Of a stretch of DNA of 28,923 bases, positions 14,974 through 22,549 are shown in pieces. Within the stretch, counting starts at the first letter, position 1. Each line of letters begins with the position of its first letter. This DNA comes from UBA4744 sp035282865 (GTDB taxonomy: Bacteria; Actinomycetota; Acidimicrobiia; Spongiisociales; UBA4744). Made by a program: the position numbers and the translations under genes. The stretch lies in the NCBI GenBank assembly GCA_035282865.1, contig DATEVB010000042.1, positions 1-28,923 on the forward strand, written 5' to 3'. The notes under the pieces were generated by a model, which was not told the origin of the DNA, searched no databases, and worked only from the letters and a program-made list of their open reading frames with translations.

Positions 14974-15588
14974 ATGGAATTCCAGGACGTCATTCACAAA
15001 CGCCGCATGGTCCGCAACTACACCGACGACCCGGTGGATCAGGCATCCATCGACCGTTTGATCGAGGCAGCCCGGCGGGCGCCAAGCGCCGGCTTCAGTC
15101 AAGGTCAACACCTGGTGGTGGTCACGTCGGCGCAGACCCGACAGAGGATCGCCGATCTTGCCGGCGAACCCGAGTACGTATCGGCCGGGTTCGCCCCGTG
15201 GATCTCGCGGGCTCCTGTCCACTTCGTTGTGTGCACCAGCGAAGCCGACTACCACAAGCGTTACCAGGAGCCTGACAAGGTCGACCGCCAAGGTCGGGAG
15301 ATCTCCTGGTCGGTCCCCTACTGGTGGGTCGATGCCGGGGCTTCGATGATGCTCCTGCTGCTGGCTGCAGTCGACGAGGGGTTGGCGGCCGGTTTCCTCG
15401 GGGTCCATTCCATCCCGGGCCTGCGAGCCCTACTCGGGATCCCCGAAGAGGTGGCACCGATCGGCGTCGTCACGGTCGGCTATGCCGCACCCGATCGGAA
15501 GTCCGGTTCGCTGCAACGAGGCTGGAAACCGAGATCTGATGTAGTGCACTACGAGCACTGGAGCGGGGACGCGTCCGGGCGGTTTTAA
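14974..15588 (+). CDS. Nitroreductase family flavoprotein
   Basis: A 204-residue flavin-dependent oxidoreductase of the nitroreductase superfamily, cytoplasmic, usually an FMN homodimer using NAD(P)H. The N-terminus MEFQDVIHKRRMVRNYTDDP and the AARRAPSAGFSQGQ loop are the flavin-binding signature. ASMMLLLLAAVDEGLAAGFLG and the closing IGVVTVGYAAPD are also typical. ATG 14974 follows GAGGA by about 10 nt; the open frame upstream to 14842 lacks family similarity. The physiological substrate is unknown. The next gene starts 9 nt after its stop, but that gene has its own predicted promoter. Confidence 0.9.
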   Translation: MEFQDVIHKRRMVRNYTDDPVDQASIDRLIEAARRAPSAGFSQGQHLVVVTSAQTRQRIADLAGEPEYVSAGFAPWISRAPVHFVVCTSEADYHKRYQEPDKVDRQGREISWSVPYWWVDAGASMMLLLLAAVDEGLAAGFLGVHSIPGLRALLGIPEEVAPIGVVTVGYAAPDRKSGSLQRGWKPRSDVVHYEHWSGDASGRF

Positions 15589-15591
15589 GAT
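15586..15591 (+). promoter_or_regulatory. -10 box for leaderless start at 15598
   Basis: TAAGAT overlaps the TAA stop of the nitroreductase gene and ends 6 nt before the ATG of the thioesterase-like gene, which has no SD. No convincing -35 is seen. Confidence 0.4.
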
Positions 15592-15597
15592 CGGGAC

Positions 15598-16380
15598 ATG
15601 CCCGATGAACTGTTCACTCCTATCGGCCCCGGAATGTTCCAGCCGACCGCATTAACCCGCGGTCCGTGGAGCCCGATATCCCAGCACGGCGGCCCACCCG
15701 CGGCCCTCCTGGCCCGGGCCGTCGAATCGACCGAGCCAGGTTCGATGTTTGTGGCTCGGTTAACCGTCGAGTTCCTACGACCGGTGCCTCTTGTTCCACT
15801 CATGGTTGCGACCCGGATCACCCGCCCGGGTGGCCGGATCCAGCTGGTCGAGGCCACCCTCACAGCCGATGCGGAACCCGTCGCCCGGGCCATAGCATTG
15901 CGAATCCGTATCCATGAGGGCATTGACCTGCCGCCGGAAGCTGCCGGCCCGGTGGAAACATTGGCACCCCCGGACACGGTCGAACCGATTCGGCTCGTTC
16001 CCGTCGACTGGCAGAATTTCGGCGACGCCCTCGACACCAGGCCTTTGATCGGCGGCCTGACGGAACCGGGCCCCTCAATAGCCTGGATCCGTCTCCTCGT
16101 ACCGGTGGTGCAAGGCGAGGAACCCAGTCCCCTGCAACGCGTTCTGGTTGCGGCCGACTGCGGAAACGGTATCTCCTCCGCCGTCGACTTCCAGCGCTTC
16201 CTGTTCATCAACCCGGACCTCACCGTCTATCTGCACCGGTCTGCCATCGGTGAGTGGATCGGCCTCGACGCCGTCACCCGCCTCGAGAAGCACGGTTCGG
16301 GTCTTGCCGAGGCGGCCTTGTTCGACGAAACCGGCCGGTTGGGCCGTTCGCTCCAGAGCCTGTACGTCGACAAACGGTGA
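15598..16380 (+). CDS. Thioesterase-like acyl-CoA hydrolase family protein (double hot-dog)
   Basis: A 260-residue protein resembling the actinobacterial thioesterase-like family with two hot-dog folds (TesB/4HBT_3 type). The first half has GPWSPISQHGGPPAALLARAVE and LTVEFLRPVPL, the usual acyl-CoA contact region. The second half has PLQRVLVAADCGNGISSAVDF and NPDLTVYLHR, then WIGLDAVTRLEKHGSGLAEA and the LFDETGRLGRSLQSLYV ending typical of these proteins. It probably hydrolyses or binds acyl-CoA in the cytoplasm; the substrate is unknown. The start codon lacks an SD but has a TAAGAT box 6 nt upstream. Confidence 0.82.
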   Translation: MPDELFTPIGPGMFQPTALTRGPWSPISQHGGPPAALLARAVESTEPGSMFVARLTVEFLRPVPLVPLMVATRITRPGGRIQLVEATLTADAEPVARAIALRIRIHEGIDLPPEAAGPVETLAPPDTVEPIRLVPVDWQNFGDALDTRPLIGGLTEPGPSIAWIRLLVPVVQGEEPSPLQRVLVAADCGNGISSAVDFQRFLFINPDLTVYLHRSAIGEWIGLDAVTRLEKHGSGLAEAALFDETGRLGRSLQSLYVDKR

Positions 16381-16440
16381 TATTTCCCCGTTTTTGCGCT
16401 CAAGTTGCCGGAATAGCGAGCAGGTTAGGCGCCGAAACCG

Positions 16441-16446
16441 TATTGT
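16441..16446 (+). promoter_or_regulatory. -10 box for leaderless GTG start at 16453
   Basis: TATTGT ends 6 nt before the GTG start of the RNA methyltransferase gene, and no SD is visible. The -35 region is poor. Confidence 0.45.
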
Positions 16447-16452
16447 CGCATC

Positions 16453-17292
16453 GTGCACGAGCCCATCATTTCGGTGACCAACTCCCGGGTCAAACGGTTG
16501 GTCAAACTCCGCAACCGGCGCCAACGCGACGCGTCCGGTGTCTTTCTCATAGAGGGATTTCGAGAACTGACCAGAGCCGTCGACGCAGGATTGGCCGTTC
16601 GGGAGATCTACTTCTGTCCGGATCTCTTCCTGGGTGGCAACGAGGACGCACTGGTCGAGCGGGCCGTTGCCGGCGGCGCCGAACCGGTCTGCTTGGGTTC
16701 CCAGGCCTTCCGTAAGGTCAGCTACCGCGACCGACCGGAAGGGCTGATCGGATTGGCCGATCAGTTCTCGACTGCCCTCGACGGCCTCCCGCTCTCGTCG
16801 AACCCGTTGATCCTGGTGGTCGAGTCGATCGAGAAACCCGGCAACCTGGGAACCATGCTTCGCACCGCCGACGCCGCAGGAGTCGACGGAGTCATCGTTT
16901 GCGAACCCACCACCGATCCGTTCAACCCGAACGTGGTTCGGGCCTCACTGGGATGCCTATTCCTGGTTCCACTGGCGGTCTCATCGACCTCGCAAGCCAT
17001 CCAATGGCTGGCAGACAATGGTATACGCACGTTCGCAGCGACCCCGGCCGCCACGTTGTACTACTGGCACGCCGACTTTCGGGGACCGTCGGCCATCGTC
17101 ATCGGGAGCGAACAATACGGGCTCACCGAGACCTGGCTGCGGGAAGCGCGAGAGCAGATCCGAATACCGATGGGTGGGCAGGTCGACAGCCTCAACGCCG
17201 CCATGGCGGCCGGAGTTGCGCTCTTTGAAGCGATCCGCCAGCGCTCGGCGGGGGAAGCCTCAAACGTGCAACCCGATACTCGAATCTCCTGA
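16453..17292 (+). CDS. SpoU/TrmH-family RNA 2'-O-ribose methyltransferase
   Basis: A 279-residue SAM-dependent methyltransferase acting on rRNA or tRNA ribose. An N-terminal substrate-binding domain (ISVTNSRVKRLVKLRNRRQR, then FLIEGFRELTRAVDAG) precedes the knotted SPOUT domain. Motif 1 is LVVESIEKPGNLGTMLRTAD with the catalytic Arg; motif 2 is AIVIGSEQYGLTE; motif 3 is IRIPMGGQVDSLNAAMAAGV. The length and N-domain fit the TsnR/RlmB type of 23S rRNA methylase, but the target nucleotide cannot be read off. The start is GTG with a TATTGT box 6 nt upstream. The gene is followed by about 300 nt without a gene. Confidence 0.92.
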   Translation: MHEPIISVTNSRVKRLVKLRNRRQRDASGVFLIEGFRELTRAVDAGLAVREIYFCPDLFLGGNEDALVERAVAGGAEPVCLGSQAFRKVSYRDRPEGLIGLADQFSTALDGLPLSSNPLILVVESIEKPGNLGTMLRTADAAGVDGVIVCEPTTDPFNPNVVRASLGCLFLVPLAVSSTSQAIQWLADNGIRTFAATPAATLYYWHADFRGPSAIVIGSEQYGLTETWLREAREQIRIPMGGQVDSLNAAMAAGVALFEAIRQRSAGEASNVQPDTRIS

Positions 17293-17559
17293 CCAAGGCT
17301 CGCCCTACGGCCGAACACCATCCGCTGGTCGCTCATCTTCCTGGAACATACCGTTCCCAACGCCCGGGCACTGCCCGGATGCGAGATTGGGTTACGCCCT
17401 GCTGGCGACGTGTGTCGGGCGGACGCCACCCCAACCGTTCCACCCTCGGCACCATTACGAATAACGGCTTCGTGATCACCAGGCTGTGGCAATCGAAGAG
17501 CGGGACCATGGTGCCTGGAGAAGCTAGAAAGATGTGAAGGACCTCGCGCCTGTCGGTCC
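17293..17559. other. Gene-poor spacer before the SOS promoter
   Basis: About 270 nt lie between the RNA methyltransferase stop and the SOS-regulated promoter. I find no convincing coding region: a minus-strand ORF of 77 codons (17333-17566) has no recognisable motif. Small hairpins are present (GGAAC/GTTCC around 17343-17357; CCGGGC-ACT-GCCCGG at 17364-17378), and the latter may terminate the methyltransferase transcript. There is no tRNA-like T-arm. Confidence 0.4.
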
Positions 17560-17589
17560 TTGACATCGAACGTACGTTCGATCTAGCTT
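17560..17589 (+). promoter_or_regulatory. Promoter of the exonuclease/GIY-YIG gene
   Basis: A consensus -35 TTGACA (17560-17565), an 18-nt spacer and -10 TAGCTT (17584-17589) lie 7 nt before ATG 17597. The transcript would be leaderless or nearly so, since no SD is present. The spacer is almost entirely occupied by a LexA box, so repressor and RNA polymerase binding should be mutually exclusive. Confidence 0.8.
17566..17581. promoter_or_regulatory. LexA/SOS box
   Basis: TCGAACGTACGTTCGA is a perfect 16-bp palindrome (18 bp with the flanking A/T) matching the actinobacterial LexA operator TCGAAC-N4-GTTCGA with no mismatch. It sits exactly between -35 and -10, the strongest position for repression. 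It predicts DNA-damage induction of the downstream repair gene. Confidence 0.88.
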
Positions 17590-17596
17590 CACCGGG

Positions 17597-19228
17597 ATGA
17601 CCGTCTCCGTCCAGCAGACTTTCGACGACATGGGAGCACCCCTCATCCAGGTTCCCTTTTGCGTCCTCGACCTAGAAACAACCGGTGGCTCACCGGCCAA
17701 TTGTTCAGTCACCGAAGTCGGCGCCGCCAAGTACGTGGGCGGTGTAGAGGTGGGATCGTTTCAGACCCTGGTCAACCCCGGTTCGCCGATCCCTCCGTTC
17801 ATCACCATCCTGACCGGGATCACCCAATCGATGGTCATTGAAGCTCCCCGCATCGAGGAGGTGCTCCCGGCGTTCCTCGAGTTCATCGGCGATGCGGTCA
17901 TCGTTGGCCACAACGTCCGGTTCGACCTCTCGTTCCTCAACGCTGATTCGGTTCGCCTCGGCTACGGACGGTTACCGAACCGCTCCGTCGACACGCACGC
18001 TCTCGCCCGACGGCTCATCCGCAGCGAAGTTCGCAACCTGAAGCTGCAAACTCTGGCTGGTTATTTCCGTTCTCCCACCGTCCCTATCCACCGCGCTCTC
18101 GAAGATGCGCGCGCTACCGCCTGGGTCCTGCATGCGTTGCTCGAGCGGGCGGGTACCCTCGGCGTTACCGCTCTCGAAGACCTTCTCCAACTGCCAACCG
18201 CGCGCGGTTCGGCCCATTACGGGAAGATTCGCTTGACCGATGCTCTCCCACGACGGCCCGGTGTCTATCTTTTCAAGGACCGCACCGGCCGGATCTTCTA
18301 CATAGGAAAGGCAAAGAACCTGCGAACCCGGGTTCGCAGCTACTTCTACGGCGACCCCCGACGCACGGTCGTCAACATGTTGAAGGAACTCGACGCGGTC
18401 GAGCACCGCGTATGCTCCTCCGAACTGGAAGCGGAGGTCACCGAACTCCGACTCATCCATGCCCACCGCCCCCGCTACAACCGCCATGCAAAACCCCCCA
18501 GGGCTTCCCACTTCGTGAAGTTGACCCGCGAGACCTACCCGAGGCTCTCGTTGGTGCGCACGTTGAAAGACGACGGGCTTGTCTACCTGGGCCCCTACCG
18601 GAGCCGCCGCAGTGCGGAACTCGTCATGACCGCCCTATGGGATGCGATCCCGATCCGGCGTTGCGCCGGCCGTCCGGGAACCCGAGGAAGTGAGTGCGGG
18701 TTCGCCCAGCTGGGCGTGGCCGCCTGCCCTTGCGACGGATCGCTGACCGAATCGGAGTACCGACCAATCATCGAGCGGCTGATCGCCGGAATAGAGCAGA
18801 GCCCCCAATTGCTGCTGGATCCACTCCGGCTCAAGATGACGGAGCTGGCGCTGCAACAGCGTTTCGAGGAAGCCGGCTGGGTGCGGGATCGCTACCGGGC
18901 GCTGGCCGGCTCGCTCGAGCGCCGGAGAGCTTGGCAGACCATGAACCGGGCCGGGATGCTGTGGGCAGAGACCGCCGGTGGAGAGGGAGCCCTCATCGAA
19001 CGGGGTCGTTTGACGTTCGCCTGGTCCGGCGGCGATCGGCCGGCATTCTATCCGTCGGATGCGGACCTCGACAACCCCTGGGTATCGATCCCGTCCACCG
19101 TGCAAGATGCCGAAGAAGCCCACCTCATTTGGCAATGGCTGACCCGCTCGGGGGCGATGCTCCTCGAGTCATCCCAGCCTCTCCACATGCCGGCCGCCCG
19201 CATTCCGGAACTACAACTGGCCGCATGA
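17597..19228 (+). CDS. DEDDh 3'-5' exonuclease fused to UvrC/Cho-like GIY-YIG endonuclease, SOS-controlled
   Basis: A 543-residue DNA-repair fusion. Residues 20-185 are a DnaQ-type exonuclease: DLETTG (Asp25, Glu27), GHNVRFD (Asp110) and HRALEDARAT (His165, Asp170). Residues 218-300 are a GIY-YIG nuclease as in the N-terminus of UvrC and in Cho: GVYLF (Tyr224), FYIGKAKNLRTRVRSYF, and SSELEAEVTELRLIHAHRPRYN with the catalytic Glu near 278. Then comes a UvrC-like Cys region (Cys356, Cys367, Cys377, Cys379) comparable to the iron-sulphur site of UvrC with one ligand shifted, and a UVR-like helix pair (LQQRFEEAGWVRDRYRAL). The RNase H-like nuclease and HhH domains of full UvrC are absent, so only one incision is expected. 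Similar fusions exist in actinobacteria (I recall Rv2191). It probably incises and trims damaged DNA as a backup to UvrABC. Confidence 0.92.
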   Translation: MTVSVQQTFDDMGAPLIQVPFCVLDLETTGGSPANCSVTEVGAAKYVGGVEVGSFQTLVNPGSPIPPFITILTGITQSMVIEAPRIEEVLPAFLEFIGDAVIVGHNVRFDLSFLNADSVRLGYGRLPNRSVDTHALARRLIRSEVRNLKLQTLAGYFRSPTVPIHRALEDARATAWVLHALLERAGTLGVTALEDLLQLPTARGSAHYGKIRLTDALPRRPGVYLFKDRTGRIFYIGKAKNLRTRVRSYFYGDPRRTVVNMLKELDAVEHRVCSSELEAEVTELRLIHAHRPRYNRHAKPPRASHFVKLTRETYPRLSLVRTLKDDGLVYLGPYRSRRSAELVMTALWDAIPIRRCAGRPGTRGSECGFAQLGVAACPCDGSLTESEYRPIIERLIAGIEQSPQLLLDPLRLKMTELALQQRFEEAGWVRDRYRALAGSLERRRAWQTMNRAGMLWAETAGGEGALIERGRLTFAWSGGDRPAFYPSDADLDNPWVSIPSTVQDAEEAHLIWQWLTRSGAMLLESSQPLHMPAARIPELQLAA

Positions 19229-19233
19229 CGCCT

Positions 19234-19255
19234 GGACCTGGACTGCACCAGGTCC
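19234..19255 (+). terminator. Hairpin after the exonuclease/GIY-YIG gene
   Basis: GGACCTGG, a 6-nt loop and CCAGGTCC form a perfect 8-bp stem starting 5 nt after the stop codon. There is no T-run. It suggests that at least part of the SOS transcript ends before the AAA+ gene. Confidence 0.55.
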
Positions 19256-19267
19256 CACCGGGCCCCC

Positions 19268-19273
19268 TACCAT
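19268..19273 (+). promoter_or_regulatory. -10 box for leaderless start at 19280
   Basis: TACCAT ends 6 nt before ATG 19280, and no SD is present. CTGCAC 19 nt further upstream is a weak -35 and overlaps the preceding hairpin. Confidence 0.4.
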
Positions 19274-19279
19274 GCGGAC

Positions 19280-21283
19280 ATGCGCTTCACCGTCCGACCC
19301 GGCATGGATCCCGTTGCGGGTGCCGACCGTACCTTGCTGGCCGCCATGGGCATGCCCGGGGGCGGCATCATTGCCGTCGGCACGACCCACGTCCTGGTCC
19401 GACCGCGCGAAACCACCGAGCCCACAGCTCTGCTGCTCGGTCCGCAGGCGTTGGCCAACGGCGGGCTCACGGCCGGACAGGGCGTCGAGGCCAAGCGGGC
19501 GATCTTGCCGACCGCCCGCCGCATTGTCGTCGAAGGCGACCGGCTGCCCCTCGCCGCCCGCACCCTGGCGCACGGACTACAAGGACGACCGATCGGAGCC
19601 GGCGATCGAGTTACGGTTGACACCGCTTACGGCGATGGCGGTGGTGGGCCGGTCGATATCCGTATCGCCCACGTCGATCCGGCCCCGGCTGCCACGGTGG
19701 GTATGGCAACGAGGTTCGTGAGCGAACAGGAAGCCGCTCGAGCACCGATTGCTCCCACCGAGACCTCGCCTGCCGCGGCCCCGGCCCGACCCGGCGCACC
19801 GACCACCACGGAGGCGCTCCTAGCCGGATTGGAAGCTGAACTCGAGATGCTGACCGGCTGGTTTTCGCTTCTGACTTCCCCGAAGAACCTGCCGTCCGCA
19901 TGGGGCCTACCGCACGTGGCGGGGGTGATCGTCGAAGGGCCGATCGGTTGCGGGAAGTCGGAACTCGTCACCGTCGCCGCCGAGGCCGCCGGCGCAGACG
20001 TTCACGAGGTCTTTCTCGATCTCGTGTTCAAACCCGAACGGCTCCTGGACCTGCTCGAGAAAGCCAGGAACATCCCAACGCCCGCGGTCGTATTCGTCGA
20101 CCGACTCGAGGCCGTGGCAGGAGAGGAGGGCCTCGCTCCCTTCCGCACGCAGGTGAGCGCCATCCTCCGCTGGTTCCTCGATGCCGTAGCGGAGAAACCA
20201 GGCCTGGCCTGCGTGGTGGGGGTTGCCTCGGTGAGACATCTGGACGACACCATCACCCGGTCAGCCCTGCTACCCCGCACGCTGAGCATCCCTCCCCCCG
20301 ATCTCAATCGCCGCCGGTTGCTCTTCGAGGCAGCGTTGGCGAGAGTTCCGTCCGACGACCTCGATTTTGACCGGCTGGCCTCCCGATCGGCCGGATTCTC
20401 CGGGGCGGACATTGTCGCTTCGGTCGTCCATGCCTCCGCCGTCGTGGCCCGCACCGGGACCAAGGTGACCACCGATTCGATGATCGAAGCACTGGACGGG
20501 ACGTCACCATCCCTGGGATCAGTCCCAATGGGAGATATCCCGTCGTACGGCTTCGAGCGAGTCGCCAACCTGGCCGAGGTCAGGCAGCGGTTGACCGAGG
20601 CCGTCATCTGGCCCATCACCGAACCAGAGCGGTTCGCCAGGATGGGCATCGAACCACCCCGGGGGATCCTGCTGCATGGCCCACCCGGGACCGGCAAGAC
20701 CTTCGTCACCCGGGCACTAGCCCATGAATCGGGCGCCGCGTTCTTCCCGGTCAAGGGCGCCGAACTCCTCGACAAATTCGTGGGTGAATCCGAGCGAGGT
20801 GTGAGAGAGGTCTTTGCCCGTGCCCGGGCGGCCGCCCCTTCCATCCTGTTCTTCGACGAGGTCGATGCCCTCGCTCCCATCCGGGGCCGTTCGTCTACGT
20901 CGGTGACCGACTCGGTGGTGGCCGCCTTGCTGACCGAGATCGACGGAGTCGCCGAACGCGGCGACGTATCCGTGATCGGGGCAACCAACCGAAAGGACCT
21001 CATCGACCCCGCTTTGTTGCGAGCCGGACGCTTTGAGATCCAGATTGAACTGGGACTACCCGGCGTTGAGGCCCGGCGGGCGCTCCTCGCCCTTTCCGAT
21101 GTTCCCTTCACGGAGGGTGTCGATCTTGATCAACTCGCTGAGCGAACCGATGGGCTGTCGTTTGCAGACCTATCCGGGATGCTGCGGGAGGCGGCCCTCA
21201 CCGCCCTGCGGAACGACGTCTCTGCCTTGTCGGTTGGCTGGGACGAGATCGAAAAGGCGATGCAGCGCTTCCGCGAGTCTTAG
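19280..21283 (+). CDS. Cdc48/VCP-like double AAA+ ATPase
   Basis: A 667-residue cytoplasmic unfoldase-type ATPase. Residues 1-115 resemble the Cdc48 N-domain (double-psi barrel), followed by a Pro/Ala linker to about 175. The first AAA domain has Walker A GPIGCGKS (220-227), but its Walker B reads VVFVDR, with Arg275 in place of the catalytic Glu, and sensor 1 reads VASVRH; it probably binds but does not hydrolyse ATP. The second AAA domain is canonical: GPPGTGKT (467-474), pore loop KFVGESE, Walker B ILFFDE (Asp526, Glu527), sensor-1 Asn570 and Arg fingers in LLRAGRF. It resembles Cpa, the actinobacterial Cdc48-like protein reported to interact with the proteasome. The C-terminus (FRES) lacks a hydrophobic-Tyr-X proteasome-docking tail. 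Confidence 0.9.
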   Translation: MRFTVRPGMDPVAGADRTLLAAMGMPGGGIIAVGTTHVLVRPRETTEPTALLLGPQALANGGLTAGQGVEAKRAILPTARRIVVEGDRLPLAARTLAHGLQGRPIGAGDRVTVDTAYGDGGGGPVDIRIAHVDPAPAATVGMATRFVSEQEAARAPIAPTETSPAAAPARPGAPTTTEALLAGLEAELEMLTGWFSLLTSPKNLPSAWGLPHVAGVIVEGPIGCGKSELVTVAAEAAGADVHEVFLDLVFKPERLLDLLEKARNIPTPAVVFVDRLEAVAGEEGLAPFRTQVSAILRWFLDAVAEKPGLACVVGVASVRHLDDTITRSALLPRTLSIPPPDLNRRRLLFEAALARVPSDDLDFDRLASRSAGFSGADIVASVVHASAVVARTGTKVTTDSMIEALDGTSPSLGSVPMGDIPSYGFERVANLAEVRQRLTEAVIWPITEPERFARMGIEPPRGILLHGPPGTGKTFVTRALAHESGAAFFPVKGAELLDKFVGESERGVREVFARARAAAPSILFFDEVDALAPIRGRSSTSVTDSVVAALLTEIDGVAERGDVSVIGATNRKDLIDPALLRAGRFEIQIELGLPGVEARRALLALSDVPFTEGVDLDQLAERTDGLSFADLSGMLREAALTALRNDVSALSVGWDEIEKAMQRFRES

Positions 21284-21330
21284 TCGCCTGTCCTTCAAGA
21301 CACCTGACAGAACGTCCGATACACGCGGTG

Positions 21331-21627
21331 ATGCGCCGCATTCAGATACCCACCGGAATCATCGCCGCCACCATCCTCCTGGCAGGTTGTGGCGTTTCGT
21401 ATGACGCTCCCCTTCTTTCCTCAATCGAGGGGCGGTGGATGTGTGACGTGCAGCGCTACACGTTTGACGAGGTAGAAGACATCCAGGTTGAACTGGACGC
21501 ACGCCTGGCCGCCAACAGTGTCACGTCTGAACAATACCGGGCGTTCAAAGATGATCTGATCGACAGCCCGGAGCTTCGTGAGACGGTGGCCGTCGAGTTC
21601 ACCGCGTACTGCGACACCGGTTCGTAG
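21331..21627 (+). CDS. Small lipoprotein, WMCDVQR family, copy A
   Basis: A 98-residue lipoprotein of unknown function. A basic N-terminus and hydrophobic core end in the lipobox LAGC (Cys20). The mature part has only about 10 residues before a compact 64-residue core (31-94) that begins SIEGRWMCDVQR and ends FTAYC. The core has two Cys residues 56 apart that could form a disulphide outside the cell, and it looks helical (EQYRAFKDDL). By hand alignment, 29 of 64 core residues are identical, without gaps, to the lipoprotein at 22550-22957. ATG 21331 is preceded by an in-frame GTG at 21328, and neither has an SD. It is followed 48 nt later by a secreted protein whose paralogue follows the second lipoprotein. 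I recognise no named family. Confidence 0.85.
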   Translation: MRRIQIPTGIIAATILLAGCGVSYDAPLLSSIEGRWMCDVQRYTFDEVEDIQVELDARLAANSVTSEQYRAFKDDLIDSPELRETVAVEFTAYCDTGS

Positions 21628-21675
21628 GAGTCAGACGACCTCAAGTTCTTCGAGGGAACGGGCCGATACCAGAGT

Positions 21676-22473
21676 ATGCGCACTCGCATCATTGTCTTCA
21701 TGGCTGCACTCCTCATCGCCAGCACCGCACTTCCTGTCGCGGCTGCCCCCAAACCCGACGTGGACAAGGATGTCGAGCTCACCAACTATGAAACCGCCGC
21801 CATCGTGGCCGGGGACAGCGCATGGATAGCGCTGAACTGGCAAGGGAGCGGAGGAGACGCAGAGAACTTCCGGCTCGAGGTCAAGAAACCCGATCCCGGG
21901 GTTGAGGTGCGATACCCCGCCAACACCGGCACGTACACCTCGCTGTGGGCCGACGACACCCTGACCGACGGCGAGTACGACTTCACCGCCGTGCATGTCA
22001 CCGTCCCGTATGCAGCAAGTAGTGATATCAAGCTGCTCTTCACGCTCACCTATGAGCACGCCGGCAAGCCCAAGACGCGCAGCTTCAACGTTCGCGTACC
22101 GGTGGTCCAATATTCAGGCGCCGAGGATCTCCAACAGGTGACGGCCTCGCTTGGTGAGGTGGCATTGGGCGAGAGCGCCTGGGTCGGAGTTTCCTATGCA
22201 GGGCTGGCTCCCCGCCTCGACGACTTCCAACTGACGGTCGCCGACGCCGCCGGACTGCCCATCGTGTACCCGGCCGACGGGTCCTCGACCAGCCTTCACC
22301 ACAACGCTCGCCTCGAGGATGGCGAAACCGACATCGCCCGGTTCAGGGTGGACGCCTACGACGTACCGACCGGCACCTACACGATCACGATCAGAGCGAC
22401 CTACCGCAAGGACGCCACGATCGTTGAACTGCTCGGATCGGTCACTCTCGTAGTCGTCGAACCGACCGTTTGA
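21676..22473 (+). CDS. Secreted two-domain protein of unknown family, copy A
   Basis: A 265-residue exported protein. Its signal peptide (MRTRIIVFMAALLIASTALP) is probably cleaved after VAA/AAA near residue 24. There is no Cys and no anchor, so it is likely released or bound by its partner. Two similar domains of about 105 residues follow: 38-145 (VAGDSAWIALNW, FRLEVK, VEVRYPANTG, TSLWADDTLTDGEYDFTAV) and 153-262 (ALGESAWVGVSY, FQLTVAD, IVYPADGSSTSL, ARLEDGETDIARFRV). Alternating polar/hydrophobic strands suggest Ig-like beta sandwiches. It is paralogous along its whole length to 23021-23794. No function is recognisable; a wall, envelope or adhesion role together with the lipoprotein is only a guess. 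Confidence 0.85.
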   Translation: MRTRIIVFMAALLIASTALPVAAAPKPDVDKDVELTNYETAAIVAGDSAWIALNWQGSGGDAENFRLEVKKPDPGVEVRYPANTGTYTSLWADDTLTDGEYDFTAVHVTVPYAASSDIKLLFTLTYEHAGKPKTRSFNVRVPVVQYSGAEDLQQVTASLGEVALGESAWVGVSYAGLAPRLDDFQLTVADAAGLPIVYPADGSSTSLHHNARLEDGETDIARFRVDAYDVPTGTYTITIRATYRKDATIVELLGSVTLVVVEPTV

Positions 22474-22501
22474 TCGGGTCCCTCTCAAACAAACCCTCAG
22501 G

Positions 22502-22525
22502 GGTATCGATCGACAACCCGATACC
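22502..22525 (+). promoter_or_regulatory. Inverted repeat upstream of lipoprotein copy B
   Basis: GGTATCG and CGATACC flank a 10-nt loop, 24 nt before ATG 22550. Its right half contains CCGATAC, a heptamer that also lies just upstream of the lipoprotein A and secreted protein A starts (21316-21322 and 21663-21669). It is either an operator-like site or an RNA hairpin between the two cassettes. Confidence 0.35.
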
Positions 22526-22549
22526 TGGGACAACGATTCAGGCAATCAC

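Noticed and set aside
17333..17566. Minus-strand 77-codon ORF in the spacer before the SOS gene
   Set aside because: No motif, no SD or -10 box at its start, and its 5' end runs into the SOS promoter.
20002..21111. Long minus-strand ORF (369 codons) opposite the AAA+ gene
   Set aside because: Shadow of a high-GC gene: low-complexity Arg/Ser/Pro translation with no motifs, fully covered by a convincing AAA+ coding sequence.
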